A stretch of 64,000 nucleotides of DNA from Aphrocallistes beatrix (GCA_963281255.1 OY725491.1:1736001-1800000); one strand, 5' to 3'. Counted from the stretch's first letter, positions 30,905 to 43,645 are shown. The notes: generated from the sequence alone by a model not told the origin. Numbers and translations are program-made.

Positions 30905-32205
30905 TAAGGGTGGGCATCAGAGTGGGCGGCTGCCCACCCTCGCCCACCCCTAAATCCGACACTGAAAGTAACCACTTCAACTATTGCGCAGTTCAAAGGT
31001 AATTACTTTCTAAACAGGTCTGATACGACACTGATACCACAGTTGGCCCAGCAGTTAATTAAACTCCTGGACTACTTGGCGAGCTGCGACATCTCTAGCA
31101 CCGCTTCTGGACTGAAGATCAGTTTTTTCTTTGATACATTATTTTAAATCATTTTTCTTCTATTCTTAATTAATTAAAAGCTTAGTCGAAATCTTAAATA
31201 TTTCAAATCATTCTTCTGTTTCTAGTATGCATTCTATTCCTTATCTGATTGTCCGTTCGGTAGATTAGGGTACTTGTTCGTTCCTTGTATTTGTGAAAGC
31301 CCCATTTGGTCATGTTACAGACATTTTAGCTTGCGGACTATACATTATATAGTGGACAACTTCAAATACCCTCTTACCTAATTTCTTGATTTTACTCCCT
31401 AATCAATGTCAGTGAAAACAATTAGACGAGTTGATCATTGCCTATTTTATATTCTTGAAGTTAACCTTTATGGTTGTCAAGAGGAAGCTGTTAAAAATTC
31501 CTGAATCAAAGAAATCTCATGTTTCCGTTGAACCTTGTGAAGGCGATTCTGTTCTGATTTCTGTTGTTCTCTCTAGCCGCACCAAGGATGAGAGAAGCTC
31601 TGCCGCTATGGACAGACTGCGTGATTACGGTCTGACTGTAGAGCACATCAGAGAAACCTCTGTGGATGAGTTAGCTCAACTGATACTCCCCGTGAGTTTC
31701 TATCCTACAAAAGCGAATTATATCAAGAAGATTGTTGAGATATTGCATGACGAGTATGACAATGACATCCCAAGGGAATTTGATGATATCATTTCTCTTC
31801 CTGGTGTAGGACCGAAAATGGCATTTATGTTGACAAACATTGCTTGAAATTGTACCTTGGGCATCTCAGTTGACTCTCACATCCACAGATTTGCGAACCG
31901 CATGAAATGGGTGGATACAACGAGGAATGAAGAACAGACGAAGAAAGGCTTGGAAGATTGGCTACTGTGGCTACTGATTGGCTACTGAGCTGGAGTACTG
32001 GAAAGGAGTTAGTGGATTGATGACAGGGTTTGGACAGCAGATATGTAAGCCTATAAGGCCTCAATGCCACACCTTTCTGAATCAAAGCATTTGTCCTTCT
32101 TCCAGTGTTAAGCCTAAGGGGAGTGTGAAGATGCTTAAATAGAGAATGAATGAATGAATGATATTATTTTTATCACTACTAAGCATTAGCATCGACATTT
32201 TTAAA
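30905..32205 (+). pseudogene. NTHL1: NTHL1 duplicate, dead (inverted arm 2)
   Basis: Inverted copy of 22653-24153. Coding homology starts at ATG 31470 (MVVKRKLLK..PESKKSHVSV). About 195 nt between SVEP and LISVVLSSRTKDERSS are deleted. A TGG codon after LTNIA is TGA (about 31845), a small duplication of GATTGGCTACTG lies near 31960-31985, and several substitutions follow. The catalytic-loop sequence VDSHIHRFANR is in frame here, which shows what the other copy has lost. Not translatable into an enzyme as it stands. Confidence 0.88.
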
Positions 32206-33310
32206 AAAAAATATGTGCAATATACTATACGTTGTCAGATTATTGCAATTGTATTAGCATACTATGTAATAAGCAAACTGTTTGATGCATGCATTAGTTC
32301 GAATTTCCCATGTACTTATTCACTAGTTTGAATGAAATTTGGAATTCGTATTCATTAGATCGAATCGCCTGAATCCCTTTTCTAGGAATTGACATAAAAT
32401 GATAGAAACCAGTAATAATACAATACAAATAGTTATCGTAATAACAATATACAAGTACCTCTCAAGTATCGTATTAATAGTGCTTAGACGTCTTCCAAAT
32501 TTATATTACTTGTATTAATTTTTCACAATTGAATATACTATTGGCGAATATGCTTCGGATAGCCGATAGCAGATGGAATGTACATACCACATCTGACGGG
32601 CACGAATATCTTTATACAAAAATTGAAGGAAATTGAATGTATCTAAAATGTCATTTTCAGACAAATATGCAGACTGCTAAACTAGATTTATAAATAACAA
32701 GCGCGCTTCGCTTGCTTGCGCTGCACGGCTGGCGGACACTTTGTGTCCGCTGGAGGCTCCCTTCGGTCGCCTGGAGGTGACATTGGTTAATTATAAGGGA
32801 GATGTCATCTCTAAATATGTCTATCTTAGTTTTAAAATCGATATCACTCGAAAAATCACAAAATTTGTCAATTTTTGATGCGTAATGATGAAGTCATAGC
32901 ATAGTGATAAGTCACCATTTTTTAAAAATTCTCTGTCCCCTGCAATCCAATATCTACTGTATATTGCACATAACCCAATATGCTAATGATAATAATTTAT
33001 AATTATTGCACACATGATTAAAATATGCTAATGATGAGGCTATATCATTATTATACGTAACCCAAATATGCTAATGCAAATAATGTATCGATCAAAAAGG
33101 TTATACTTATAAAAAGGCTACAAAAGGATACACCAAAACGGCTACAGATGGCTACAGCAAAAACGGCTACAAAACGGTCGTTTCATGTTCAACTTCATAC
33201 ATGAACTGACAAATTGCTAATACATGGATAGTTGGTGGTATCCAAATGACTCGTCAATTTAAAACCAGACCGTGCGCACTAATAGAAACACGTTTCTATT
33301 TATCCTGCTA
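32206..33310. other. repeat-rich spacer
   Basis: Contains a reversed ATGCTAAT-type scrap near 32210-32280, a family A copy (32697-32945), and an array of ATATGCTAATG plus GGCTACA words (32950-33190). No gene seen. Confidence 0.5.
32697..32945 (+). repeat. family A element, partial
   Basis: Module with stem GGCGGACAC/GTGTCCGCT (G.T outer pair), then the family A body to TGATGAAGTCAT. The CRE-like site is mutated and the 3' half is missing. Confidence 0.75.
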
Positions 33311-34937
33311 CAGTAGATCCTCGATTATCCTAACTTCGATCATCCGAACAGTCCGAGTACCACGTGTATTAATGCTTTTGTTTTACATTACATGAAACTT
33401 GTTTATCGTTCTTAACAGGTCCTTTAATAAACACATAAAAAGGTGAAAAAGGTGATGGCCGTTATACATAGTTTTAGGGTCAGTAAGGGACTACAAACGG
33501 GTGGTCGCTGGCCAGGTTGAACAGGTGACTGCTATACGCAGATTCAATATTATGGAATTTCGGACGGGATTGTTCATTGGTGACCGCTATATACAGGTGA
33601 CCGTTATATAGTGTAGCCGTTATACTGTAGTTTGAACAACAGACCTCAAGTTCCAGATTACTCACTATTTCATATTATGTACTCTTGTAAATCAACTACA
33701 ACTTAGAAGTATCTGTCTACATATGTGAATTAGTTCTTAAAATAAATAGTTTTCGTTCGAATAATTGAGGTTTTCGTTCGGATAATCGAGGTTTTTCGTT
33801 CTTTGACTATAATTCAGTTATTTTAGGTGATAGAAGATGGACTGTTAATAGAATGTGTATAATTATATATGTCACAAATATGATACAACTATCATCAAAA
33901 AAATAATGACTCATAAGTCTGCTATGACCTCATTACGCATTATAAATTTAAAAACTGACAAATTTGATGATTTTTCGAGTGATATCGATCATTATAGTAG
34001 GACAGACAGATTTAGAGATGTTTTCTCACTTAGAATTAATCAATGTGGGCGTTTTAATATACCGAGTGTTCAATAAGTTCGCGGAAAAATATGTTTTACC
34101 ATGTCAAATAGCTTAGAATAGCTACTTGCTGGTATGCACTCGACTGCCTCTAAAAAAGCAGCGATTAGTTCGGATTCTGACGTCCTGCCAAAACGGGACA
34201 GTCGGCAAGTATACAATCAAAAAAATACTCAATTAAATCTCCCAACATCACTGTGACTTTAAATTTTACTGCGAATTCTAAAAGAGTTGATATTTAGTAC
34301 AATGTACTTGTATACTAGGTACGTAAGTAAAATCTCGAAGACCACGTTAGTCAGTTCATGTTCAACCTCATACTTGAACTAACAGATTAATGAGATGTTC
34401 GCATGACTGAAATGCACTGTAATATATATTTTACAAACTAATCGGAAACTCAAACTGTTTGTAAAATCGATCATACTTAGTAACTTAATGTATTTTTTGT
34501 TCGTAACACCGTTTAATCAATCAAATTACAGGGGAAATGCTATTGATCTGAAATCATCTCAATATTCATTGAACAAACTTTCTTTCACACAAACGTTTCC
34601 AACTTCGTTCGGATAACCGAGGGATTTTCGTTCATATAAATCGTGTTTTTTGTTTGTAAAATCAATTTTGGAATATAAAATTTTCGATTAAAACAGAAAT
34701 AATTTGTTCAACTAACTGAAATATGATGTTTGGAAAAATTCTCATTACATTATTGGTATTATTCAAATCTAATACGTGTAAGTATACGATAAAATACATT
34801 TTTATTAACATAAGTAGTATGTGCATGTGCACTTGGGAGCGTAAAATATGTATTTCGCTTATCCAAACGATTTCCCTTATCCGAACACTAATCTTTAAAA
34901 TAAAAACGGAGGTGTTCGGATAATCGAGGGTCTACTG
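33311..34937. repeat. 1.63-kb pogo/Tigger-like non-autonomous element, composite
   Basis: Starts CAGTAGATCCTCGATTATCC after TA and ends GGATAATCGAGGGTCTACTG. CAGT termini with a TCGATTATCCGAAC-type repeat are typical of pogo/Tigger elements. Several internal copies of GTTCGGATAA/TCGAGG occur. Inside are a reversed family A fragment (33890-34045) and the last part of a mariner transposase (34070-34185, minus). Its second half is repeated at 62010-64000. Confidence 0.75.
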
Positions 34938-36663
34938 CTTTATCATCTATTTCAGAACTAAAATAAAATAAAGTTAATACGATTACTTAGTGATATTTTA
35001 GTTAATAAATTGCAATAAAATGTTTATATTCTATGTACTACATTTTCAAAAACATGGAAATAAATCTTTCTGCGAATTAATTGATATCGGATTTATCTTG
35101 TTCAAATTGCAAATCCCGTAAGAACGCATAAGTTTAGGTGAAATTAATAAGGATTGAGTAATTTGTTACGTGGCCGTTTTCGAATGTGGCCGTTTTTACA
35201 TGTGTCCAATGTATCACTATTGCACATGGTCGAAATATGCTAATGATAAGAATATATCATTACTATTATACATAATATCCAAAATATGCTAATAATAACG
35301 TTTCTCTATTGCACATTACCCAAATATGCTAATGCTAATTATGACACAAGTGCACTTCGCAGCACTTGTGTAGCACTGCTAGCAAACACTCCGTGTCTGC
35401 AGAGTCGCTCTGCGGGTGCCTAGGGATATCAATTATTTCATATAGCAATTTCTTTGGGGAGAAAAACAACACAGACAAGGTGGGAGTGTGCCCTTTTAGT
35501 GCAGCTCCTGTAGGGAGATGCCCTTATGTCATGGACGGAGTATCTCGTCCGCCCGTTCGTATGTATGTATGTCCGTACTACTGTGAAATCTAACAGTCCG
35601 ATTTTTACCAAATTTCGAATGTAGGATCTCTTTATAGTATATGTGTGCACAGTCAAAATTTTTAGTGCAGCTCCTAGTATAGGAGATGCCTTATGTCATG
35701 ATCGGCGTGCGACATCCGTCCGTACGTAAGTACTAACGTCCGGTTGCCTGCTCCTGGAAATTCTATTGGACCAAATTGCATCAAATTTGGACCATATATT
35801 CCTTATATGGTGGAAATTTGAACCTGGGTCCAATTATGAAATATTTTCACACCTTTCTATAAAAGGTGTTAAAATGTATTAGCCAATCAGAATCCAGGGA
35901 TTTACCATTACAATTGGCTTTGATTTTATTGATTAATGGCGATTATACCAAACTCAATATATAGATTCCGAATTTCGAACTTTGTAGTAATAATCATAAA
36001 CTGAGTATGTTTGTGGTTACTTCATATGTACTACAAGTATATACTACACATATTTTCAAACTTTTTGAAAAATTCTTATTTTGAGCTAAAAGTGAGTTTG
36101 AAGTGCAACCTATCAATTCTGATAGCTCTGAAAGAATTAATCCTTTACACACTTAGAGATCAGTTTGATGCTACTTTGGGAAGAGCAAACAAATTAATCT
36201 TAATTAAGTTGTACTATAAATATGCCCACTGATCCACATTTCAGCATGAGTTTAGTACTTCGAATTATCTCCCCCAGGTTTTGAGAAAATTTGAAACTTT
36301 TTCTTCGGTGAGTTGGGGTATTCCAACGGAATTGGATAATCCCAAGCAGTACTAAGGAAAATAACAAATTCGGGATACATACAATTTACGACCTTACAAT
36401 TCATGACAGGATTATATACAGTATAACATCGATTTAATAATGTTCGCGTGACGCCATGGATTATTACTAAATCGATGTTATACCCTAGGGGTGGAACTTT
36501 GTTCTCAAATACACAGGAAGTACAAATTATTGGATAATAAATACAAAACAAATGGCGGTGCTTGTTTCTTTTGAAATGTAAACCTTACCCACAAAACATC
36601 AACAATTTTGACAGTATTCTTTAATATAATATATATACTTTAATTTCTCAATGGAATTTAATT
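34938..36663. other. repeat spacer
   Basis: Holds an ATATGCTAAT array (35210-35340), a diverged hairpin module (35345-35425), and a tandem pair of ~180-bp units starting TTTTAGTGCAGCTCCT (35497 and 35661) with GTCCGTACG words. No gene seen in 35770-36660. Confidence 0.5.
35345..35425 (+). repeat. hairpin module, diverged
   Basis: CACAAGTGCACTTCGCAGCA, then GCAAACAC-TCC-GTGTCTGC, then GAGTCGCTCTGCGGGTGCCT. The third pair of the stem is A-T here instead of G-C. Confidence 0.65.
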
Positions 36664-37440
36664 ATAACAAGCGCGCTTCTTTGCGGACGCGAAGTGTCCG
36701 CAGAGTCGCCCTACGGGTGCCTGAGGTTACTCAATCTAACCTATTTCGGGAATTTTTTCCTTTATATAAATATTGTAAACAAAGGTTAACGAATAATTTC
36801 TCATATGGATCCGAAGATATAATATTCGAAATCTACACCCCTGAAAACCCCATGTCACCCGTTGGAAGCAAGTTTCTAGCATATTTTTGAGATTTGTTTA
36901 CTTTATGTATCTAATTTAAACAAAAGTAGACAACTAATTTATCATATAGATCTGAAAATATGATATTCGGAACCTACACCCCTGAAACCCCATGTGACCC
37001 GTTGGAAGCTAGTCAGCATTATTTTCAAAATTAATCAAATTGTGTGAAAATATGCATATAAAGGTGTGAAAAGGTGTGAAATGCAATAATCTTTTTTATT
37101 GCCATACACTATAATACATTTAAGATATCAAACTTAAGTTGTGGCTTTGAAGTATTAATAACAATGACGATCTATTGCAGTGTCGTGCTTGTACAATGAT
37201 TTCTATTGTGATAGTGTAGTCATTTATTTTGTATAGAAAAGGTGTGAAAAATTGTTTTCCATTTTTTTTGCAGAGATGTGAAAATTTTTTAGATCTTAGA
37301 ACTTAATCGTCGTAGTCATATCATTTGACACCTACATGGCAATTTTCACATCTCTATGACATCCCAATTCTTCAATCAATTCGGACAAACACAACAAACA
37401 CAAAAAACAAAAAAATCCTAGCATTTTAATATATAAGATA
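36664..37440 (+). repeat. family B element
   Basis: From ACAAGCGCGCTTCTTTGCGG through the stem TGCGGACGC/GTGTCCGCA (36682-36702) and two internal ~130-bp units, to the TTTTTTGCAGAGATGTGAAA block and the end CTAGCATTTTAATATATAAG. Confidence 0.85.
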
Positions 37441-38675
37441 TTTAACCTGACCCTGGGGCCAGTAATATCTTCTTCCTCCTCCTCCTCTACAAACTTTTGA
37501 AATATACGTATCTCTCGATGATATAATAACATTGATAAACAAAACTAAAATTTGCTAGTATACTACTTGTATACACCTATTCTGTATATCCTCGATTTTT
37601 AGCCAGGGAGAATATAATTTTAACTATCGTAAATTGACTTTGTCGGGTGAAACTTTCAAAGTCAAATTAGGAAAGTAAATGGCGGGGGTCCTTTTATTCG
37701 GACCCCTAGAGTGATGTTACAAACTTTTGAATGATAATTTGATTGAAGATATGTATTCATGGTTGAGAAATGTAAGGCGGGATTTCCCTCTGTTTCGATT
37801 AGATCTATCTATTCTCCCCATCTTGCCTTGATATTACTACTTGTATATGATGCACTACAGGATGCATGAACAAATTAAAATTATCAACAGATAACTTTAC
37901 TCTGAATGTAAAGTCGCCATACACGTTGCAAGCAAAGCCGCATGGAATAATTCAACACACAAGATGTAAAAAGTTGCTAGCAACATTTCGACATATACAT
38001 ACCGATACAACTTTGTTGCATTAAAAAAGTATACTTCTTGCATGATGAACTCCAAGGAGTTGATTGGGAGGATCCCAAATATACTCAGTATAAAACTTTG
38101 GAAATTCTGTGGTCCAAATTCTTGCCACTGAGGGGATGAAGCTGTCGTTTACAATCATGCCTCGGTGTTTTTGATTACGAGAATCAACACGAGCGGCGAA
38201 ACTAATAGTTAATGGAAACCAGAGGGATTAATTTCCTAGGTTTAAGTCCAACTTACATTATGTGATTATTGGCGCATGAATGATTATAATATAAAATATT
38301 GGAAATATCAGTAATGTTATTGCTATATAACGCCAATTAAAACCGAAAATAATTGAGGAAACGGTAAATACGTGAACAGCGAGGGCTGCCTGCATAGCAA
38401 AAATAAACTATAATCTGAAAGCGAAAGTACTATATCTCTGGTTGTTATATAGTAATTACGCTACGAGCAACATAGACTACAGCAAGGCCAACTGGTTAAC
38501 TGGCTAACCGCCGTCAATCTCAGTTAACGGTTAAGAAAATCTTAGATCGGCTAGCCGATCTGCTTTATTTTATAAATATTTATACTAATTTGATTATTCT
38601 TCGATGGAGATTCATGAATATTACTTTTTAAAAATTGATAATAAATTATAATTTCTATTTTTAATAGAAAAAAAT
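37441..38675. other. intergenic, mostly unrecognised
   Basis: No gene seen. 38490-38625 (GGTTAACTGGCTAACCG, GCTAGCCGATCTGC) is homologous to 55455-55590, a dispersed repeat. Confidence 0.5.
38490..38625. repeat. dispersed repeat GGTTAACTGG..GCCGATCTGC, copy 1
   Basis: Shares CTCAGTTAACGGTTAAGAAA, GCCGATCTGC and GAGATTCATGA.TATTACTT with 55455-55590, in the same orientation. Confidence 0.7.
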
Positions 38676-38717
38676 AAAGATGGAAAAAAATGTTAAGAAA
38701 CATTTTTTTCCATCTTT
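38676..38717. repeat. perfect 19-bp hairpin with 4-nt loop
   Basis: Stem AAAGATGGAAAAAAATGTT, loop AAGA, then the exact complement. It lies about 100 bp before a decayed Tc1/mariner-like transposase and could be part of that element. Confidence 0.85.
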
Positions 38718-38818
38718 TTGTTCTTCAGCTTTCATTTGATAAAAGGAAAATTCCAGTATTATTTTTATATATAATTACTTATTCATAATTATTTATTGAA
38801 AAATTAGAATAAGATAAA

Positions 38819-39420
38819 ATGAACGAATTAGAGAAACGCAAAATGGTAGAATCGCTGTACAAAGATGGTAAAAGTGCATCAGAAATTTTCATCCTTTTAA
38901 AACATGAAAATATCTCTCGTGCAACAATATATCGTGCTGTTAAAAGGCTTCAGTATGGCATAAGTATGTCTAGAAAGGGAGGATCTGGCAGAAAAGTCAA
39001 AGATCAGACAAACAAAGCCAAAACAGATAGCTGATAGACGTCATCCAGCTCAATCAATCAGGAAGATTGCAGGAGAAATAAATACTCCCGCAACCAGTTC
39101 CAGTAATATTCTGAAAAGAGACTTAAGGTTGACTGAAAAGAGACAAGGTTGAAAAAGGATTGCAAACAAGCTCCCAATTCTCCCCAAAAGAAGAAAGGCG
39201 AACAAGGTCATTGAAACACTACCGTAGACTCGCAGGGGACGCATACCGGTGAGTACTCATTAGCGACGAAAAAAACTTTTACTTAGATCAACCATTAAAC
39301 CGCCAGAACGGTTAGAGGTTTATCTAAGTAAAGGTTTTTAGAAGAATATACATTCGAAAGGAACAGAAGAAGCCATTGAATCAAAAACTGTAGCCTGAAA
39401 AAGAAATTTCCCTCAAAAAT
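38819..39420 (+). pseudogene. decayed Tc1/mariner-like transposase
   Basis: The first frame (38819-39034, 71 aa) has an N-terminal helix-turn-helix like those of IS630/Tc1 transposases (LYKDGKSASEIFILLKHENI, then SRATIYRAVKRL). After it the homology continues through frameshifts: HPAQSIRKIAGEI, TPATSSSNILKRDLRL, and SDEKNFYLDQPLNRQN at about 39259-39306, the usual surroundings of the first or second catalytic Asp. No continuous frame remains. Confidence 0.7.
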
Positions 39421-40915
39421 AATAATAAGGGCTGGTATATCGCACAATATCAAAACCATCTTGTTTTTCATTGAAAAAGCTTAACTCTAAACACAAACAG
39501 CTACGAAAATAAATCTACTGAATTCATATCAGACATGAGAAAAAGTTATTCATTCGCAGTTCAAATTAGGTATATTTTGCAAAATTCCCCAAAATTGAAC
39601 TTCCTGCTGTTTTTAATCACTAGAGCTAAGTTCTAACAGTTATTGTTTTAAAGTAATGGTTTTTCAAGGGACCGCTCAATGGGGAAATTTTGTCCGTACT
39701 GCATATTCATTTGGTTATAACTGTTGAACGGATTGTCCGATTTGGAAAATCTTTTCTTCTATGTACACTGCCCGGCCAAAGGTATTCCACCACCACGAAA
39801 TACTCCATACAAATAGTATTAAAGTGGCACTATTCATGAAGGAATAGATACTCCACAGTAACAAATATTTTATTTTTGATTTTAGGTTCGTACATAACCG
39901 AATTCCAGAATTTTTAGACTTTCAATACAAATACTTATTCTTATGTAGAAAATTATCAACTTCTGCCACTTTGTGTCACTTATCGCCATCAAATTTAATG
40001 GTGGGGACTCGGGACAAGTAGCATCAAGTATTAAAGATAATATTTATAATTCTGGGAGTTAGTAATTGAGTTGAGGATCTCAATTATGAGCAATTCGAAT
40101 ATATATATTAAGAATTATAAATCAAGAATAGCGTATTTCTAACAGTTTGAGTACATATACCATTAAGAATAGCTACACTTTAATACTATTTGTATGGATG
40201 TTTCTGTGGTTGTCGAATACTTTCTTCCGGGTACTGTGTATATGAGTCCTATTTGACATTTTATTAGCATAGAATATCTCTAATTAGTTAATATCGCCAA
40301 TTCTAAACAATTCCAAAGAGAATTGTATCAAGAATTAAATTTTCGGACATCGGGGGTCAAAAAATTGTATTCCGAAACTTGAACTTCCTTGGACTTTTGA
40401 AATGTTTTCAAGGATGCTTTTGACTAACTTCACTGATATTTTGGTCCTGTTCGGATTATTTTGGGGTTTTGGTCGATTACTCCTGGACTATTGTAGAATT
40501 TTGCACTTCTAATCTCCTTTGGCAGTTTGATAAATCCAAGAAAACATGTCTTCAAAAACGAATTAATGTACAAGTAGTATTAACTCAATGGCCATCTTTG
40601 ATGTTAATGTGTCAATTAAATGCACAAGCCATTCTATAACTTAGATTTGTCATATTATCTCACAATTTCATATTATCTTACAATGCTTCACAAGTTTCCC
40701 TGTATGCTATTCATTTGACTACAAAGATAAACATTGATATTCACACAACTACATCAAAAATATGAACTGAGGGGATAAAAATTACAAGATACAATAGCAA
40801 CTGTTTATGTAAAAGTACCTACCCTATTTACACTCAATTATGATGTTTCATGCAAAGAATAAAACAGAAATAATAACATAAGAGTGTAACTTTCATGCAA
40901 AGGAAGCTGAAATGC
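39421..40915. other. intergenic with one MITE
   Basis: Apart from the 473-bp MITE (39766-40238) I see no structure. 40620-40900 is the 3' flank of the minus-strand channel gene. Confidence 0.5.
39766..40238. repeat. 473-bp mariner-type MITE, second copy
   Basis: Starts CACTGCCCGGCCAAAGGTAT after TA and ends TACTTTCTTCCGGGTACTGTG before TA (40239-40240). The length equals that of the copy in the channel-gene intron. Confidence 0.8.
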
Positions 40916-43645
40916 TTAGTCAGTTTGTTTAATCTTCTCCTGTATCAATTTCATTAGCCCATCCATCGAATTTGTAAACTGCTCTTCAAATCGTGTCTCT
41001 TTCTTCCTCATTTCCATTGCTAGATCATCGATTCTCTTTTTCAACTCCTCCATCTCCTGACTTGTTCCTTCTTGAGATTTGGGTGCGAGTATCTTTGCAG
41101 GAGATTTTGATATTTCATGAGTTTTGCGAGCTACTTTTTGCTGGTTTTGGATGGTAGAAAGCATCCCTTTAATTTCAACTTCTTCTGTGAAACTTTTTAC
41201 ATTTAACGAATGTATGCTATGTACACCATAATATTGAAACATTTCATCTTTCCCAATTTCTATTTCATCAATGAAATACTTTTTCCTAAAATCGATGCAC
41301 AGTGAGAGTAGAGAGGTCCTTTGGATTTGTACAATGAAGTTTAGCCTTTGCCAAGCATATGTGCGTTCTGCTTTGTTCTTAATCCTACCATAGGTATCTG
41401 ACAGCTGAGCAATGAACACGTTCAGGAAAACAACTACTGTTAAGAACAAGAAAGTGAGATAGATAGCGGCAGCCAACCAGTTCAGTTGTTGAAATACATA
41501 TTGATCTTGATACACGTTTCCCTCAAGGAGTATCCTCACACCAGTCAGGAACACCCATTGTACACTGTTGTCAACACCTAATTCTCGTTGTGTGTCTTGC
41601 ATCAGAGACACATTTGAGAATCCTTCAGCCGTGTAAGGAGTGCGCAAGGATATGTAGTAAGCGCCAGTGAAAATTAGTAACACAATGGAGAAGAGACCTG
41701 AGAATAGCGGCACATCACGGATTAGGATCTTGTAGATAATGTTTGCATATGGTCCCAGGTGTGGCATCAGTGCTATTAACTTGAATAGTCTGAGAGAATT
41801 CACGATGAATGTAATTGTAGCAAAGACCCATTGTGTTGGTTGACTGGCTGCGCGAAGAATGAATAAGATTAATAGCGTGGACAATCCAATCACATCCAAA
41901 TAGTTAGAATAGTCACTAAAGTAATCTGTGAATACGCGGATGCAAATTATGTTATTTAGTTTTGATTTGATTGAACGTTTCATTTGTGCAGATGATTTTT
42001 GTTTTTCAATAGTTTCTTCATCTCCATTATCATTATTCAGTGTATTTTCAATTGTTTCTGCACGATCTAACATCTTCTTTCGCTCCTTTCTTTTATCCTT
42101 AAGATATCGGAATGTGAGTTTTGCTACACGGAAGAATTCCACTCCCTCCGTCAAGACATTAGATAGAAAATAAATTATCACGAATAACTCTGTGAAGATT
42201 CGGATAACATTAGTGTATCCTTGAATATACACATCTCTTGGTGCATTAAAATATGAGGCTTGTATGAGGGAATATGCCAACGCTAATAGAAACAGCAAAT
42301 AAAAAGTGATTTTAATCGTCAAAATTCTGTTTCCGAATGTTTCCATCTTCTTATCTACAAGTATTCGGACAGTACCATTGTATGCAATATCTTGATCCTT
42401 TAAGTCTGCTAGTCGTTGAAGCAAGAAAGTTTTGTTCTTATGATAATCATCACTATCAGGCATGCTTCCTTCTGTATCCACGTCAAGATATCGTGTACGG
42501 ACTACTCCCAACTGTGCATTTGAAGGATCTACCTGTACGAGCATACGATCCAGAAGGGCTTTCAAGGTTTCTATCAACTGATATCGGACAATTTTAAGCA
42601 AACTGATTTCAACAGTCTGCAAGTAATAACCTACGTAGTCATTTTCTGGCGCCAATCGTATGATTATTGCAGCTGCTGCATCTTTTTTCAGTTGTATTGC
42701 CCCCTCTAGAGCATTGAACCTCTCATTATCTGTGACATCAAATGACGCTCCATTGATTATCAGCTCTTTTACTGTGTTAGCATGTCCATTACTTGCTGCG
42801 ACTATCAACGGGACATTACCAAGTCTATCTTTCTGATCCAGATTAACTCCTGCTGCTGCTAGTATACCGATGCAACCATCTTTTCCGTTTTGTGCTGCAA
42901 TCATCACAGGTGTTTTGCCATCTCTATCCTTTTCATTCACTCGTGCACCTCTCGCTGTTAGAAGATAGAGGATATCTTCATCTGCATGTTGACATGCTAA
43001 GTGAACTGATGTAAAGCCTTCGTTGTTGGCCAAATTTGGGTCTGAGTTTCTATCTAGGAGGTATTCTACAGTGTAGAGATGTTTTCTTGTTATCGCACTA
43101 TGAAGTGGTGTTCCTCCTTCATCATCTTCAGCATCTATCTGAATATCTGGCTGATGAATGAGAATTTTATCTAATACTGCTCTGCTCCCATTTTCTGCGG
43201 CCCTATTCAAATGCAGATTTGGTATTATCGGTGTACCAGCCTGTAATAGCATTTGTGCAATCTCGCCACTATTTGAAGCACATACTATGTAGAGTGCGTC
43301 ACAGGCTTGTAACTGGAATTTTTCTTCCATTTCCGGAGTTCTTTCATTGTTGTTGTACCTCTCTATGATGATTTCTATTATGTCAGCACGTGAGTAAAAT
43401 GCTGCATGTGTCATTGCACAATTATTTTCGTTCTTCTCATACAGAATGGGTGCACCTCCTAGTAACATTCTTTTCAGTTTATCCATGCTACAATTGTCAA
43501 GTACATTATCGAGTTCTTCATAATCATCCTGCATACCATTCCACTGAATGATGCCATTAACAGACCCATTTGCCGGACACCTATTCAAATAAGGTTTCAC
43601 TCTTTCTTCTGTGTCCACATCATTCATTAAGACCATTTGTTCCAT
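40916..43645 (-). CDS. ankyrin-repeat TRP-like ion channel with C-terminal coiled coil (type B)
   Basis: Single exon, 909 aa, ATG 43645 (MEQMVLMNDVDTEERVKPYL). Ankyrin repeats at about residues 50-345 (GGTPLHSAITRKHLYTVEYL, GFTSVHLACQHADEDILYLL, GKTPVMIAAQNGKDGCIGIL, GNVPLIVAASNGHANTVKEL). Six TM segments from about residue 450: S2 IFTELFVIIYFLSNVL, a charged S2-S3 loop (~540-575), S3 YLDVIGLSTLLILFIL, S4 TFIVNSLRLFKLIALM, S5 LFSGLFSIVLLIFTGAYY, pore WVFLTGVRILLEGN and S6 FLTVVVFLNVFIAQLSDTYG. The tail has a Ser/Lys-rich linker and a coiled coil (MEELKKRIDDLAMEMRKK..), usual for TRP tetramer assembly. About half identical to copies A and C by eye, so an older split. Plasma-membrane cation channel inferred. 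Confidence 0.92.
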   Translation of the reverse strand: MEQMVLMNDVDTEERVKPYLNRCPANGSVNGIIQWNGMQDDYEELDNVLDNCSMDKLKRMLLGGAPILYEKNENNCAMTHAAFYSRADIIEIIIERYNNNERTPEMEEKFQLQACDALYIVCASNSGEIAQMLLQAGTPIIPNLHLNRAAENGSRAVLDKILIHQPDIQIDAEDDEGGTPLHSAITRKHLYTVEYLLDRNSDPNLANNEGFTSVHLACQHADEDILYLLTARGARVNEKDRDGKTPVMIAAQNGKDGCIGILAAAGVNLDQKDRLGNVPLIVAASNGHANTVKELIINGASFDVTDNERFNALEGAIQLKKDAAAAIIIRLAPENDYVGYYLQTVEISLLKIVRYQLIETLKALLDRMLVQVDPSNAQLGVVRTRYLDVDTEGSMPDSDDYHKNKTFLLQRLADLKDQDIAYNGTVRILVDKKMETFGNRILTIKITFYLLFLLALAYSLIQASYFNAPRDVYIQGYTNVIRIFTELFVIIYFLSNVLTEGVEFFRVAKLTFRYLKDKRKERKKMLDRAETIENTLNNDNGDEETIEKQKSSAQMKRSIKSKLNNIICIRVFTDYFSDYSNYLDVIGLSTLLILFILRAASQPTQWVFATITFIVNSLRLFKLIALMPHLGPYANIIYKILIRDVPLFSGLFSIVLLIFTGAYYISLRTPYTAEGFSNVSLMQDTQRELGVDNSVQWVFLTGVRILLEGNVYQDQYVFQQLNWLAAAIYLTFLFLTVVVFLNVFIAQLSDTYGRIKNKAERTYAWQRLNFIVQIQRTSLLSLCIDFRKKYFIDEIEIGKDEMFQYYGVHSIHSLNVKSFTEEVEIKGMLSTIQNQQKVARKTHEISKSPAKILAPKSQEGTSQEMEELKKRIDDLAMEMRKKETRFEEQFTNSMDGLMKLIQEKIKQTD

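Noticed and set aside
30856-31469. Separate gene upstream of the NTHL1 duplicate
   Set aside because: The segment is the mirrored upstream region of arm 1 and has no open frame of note in either copy.
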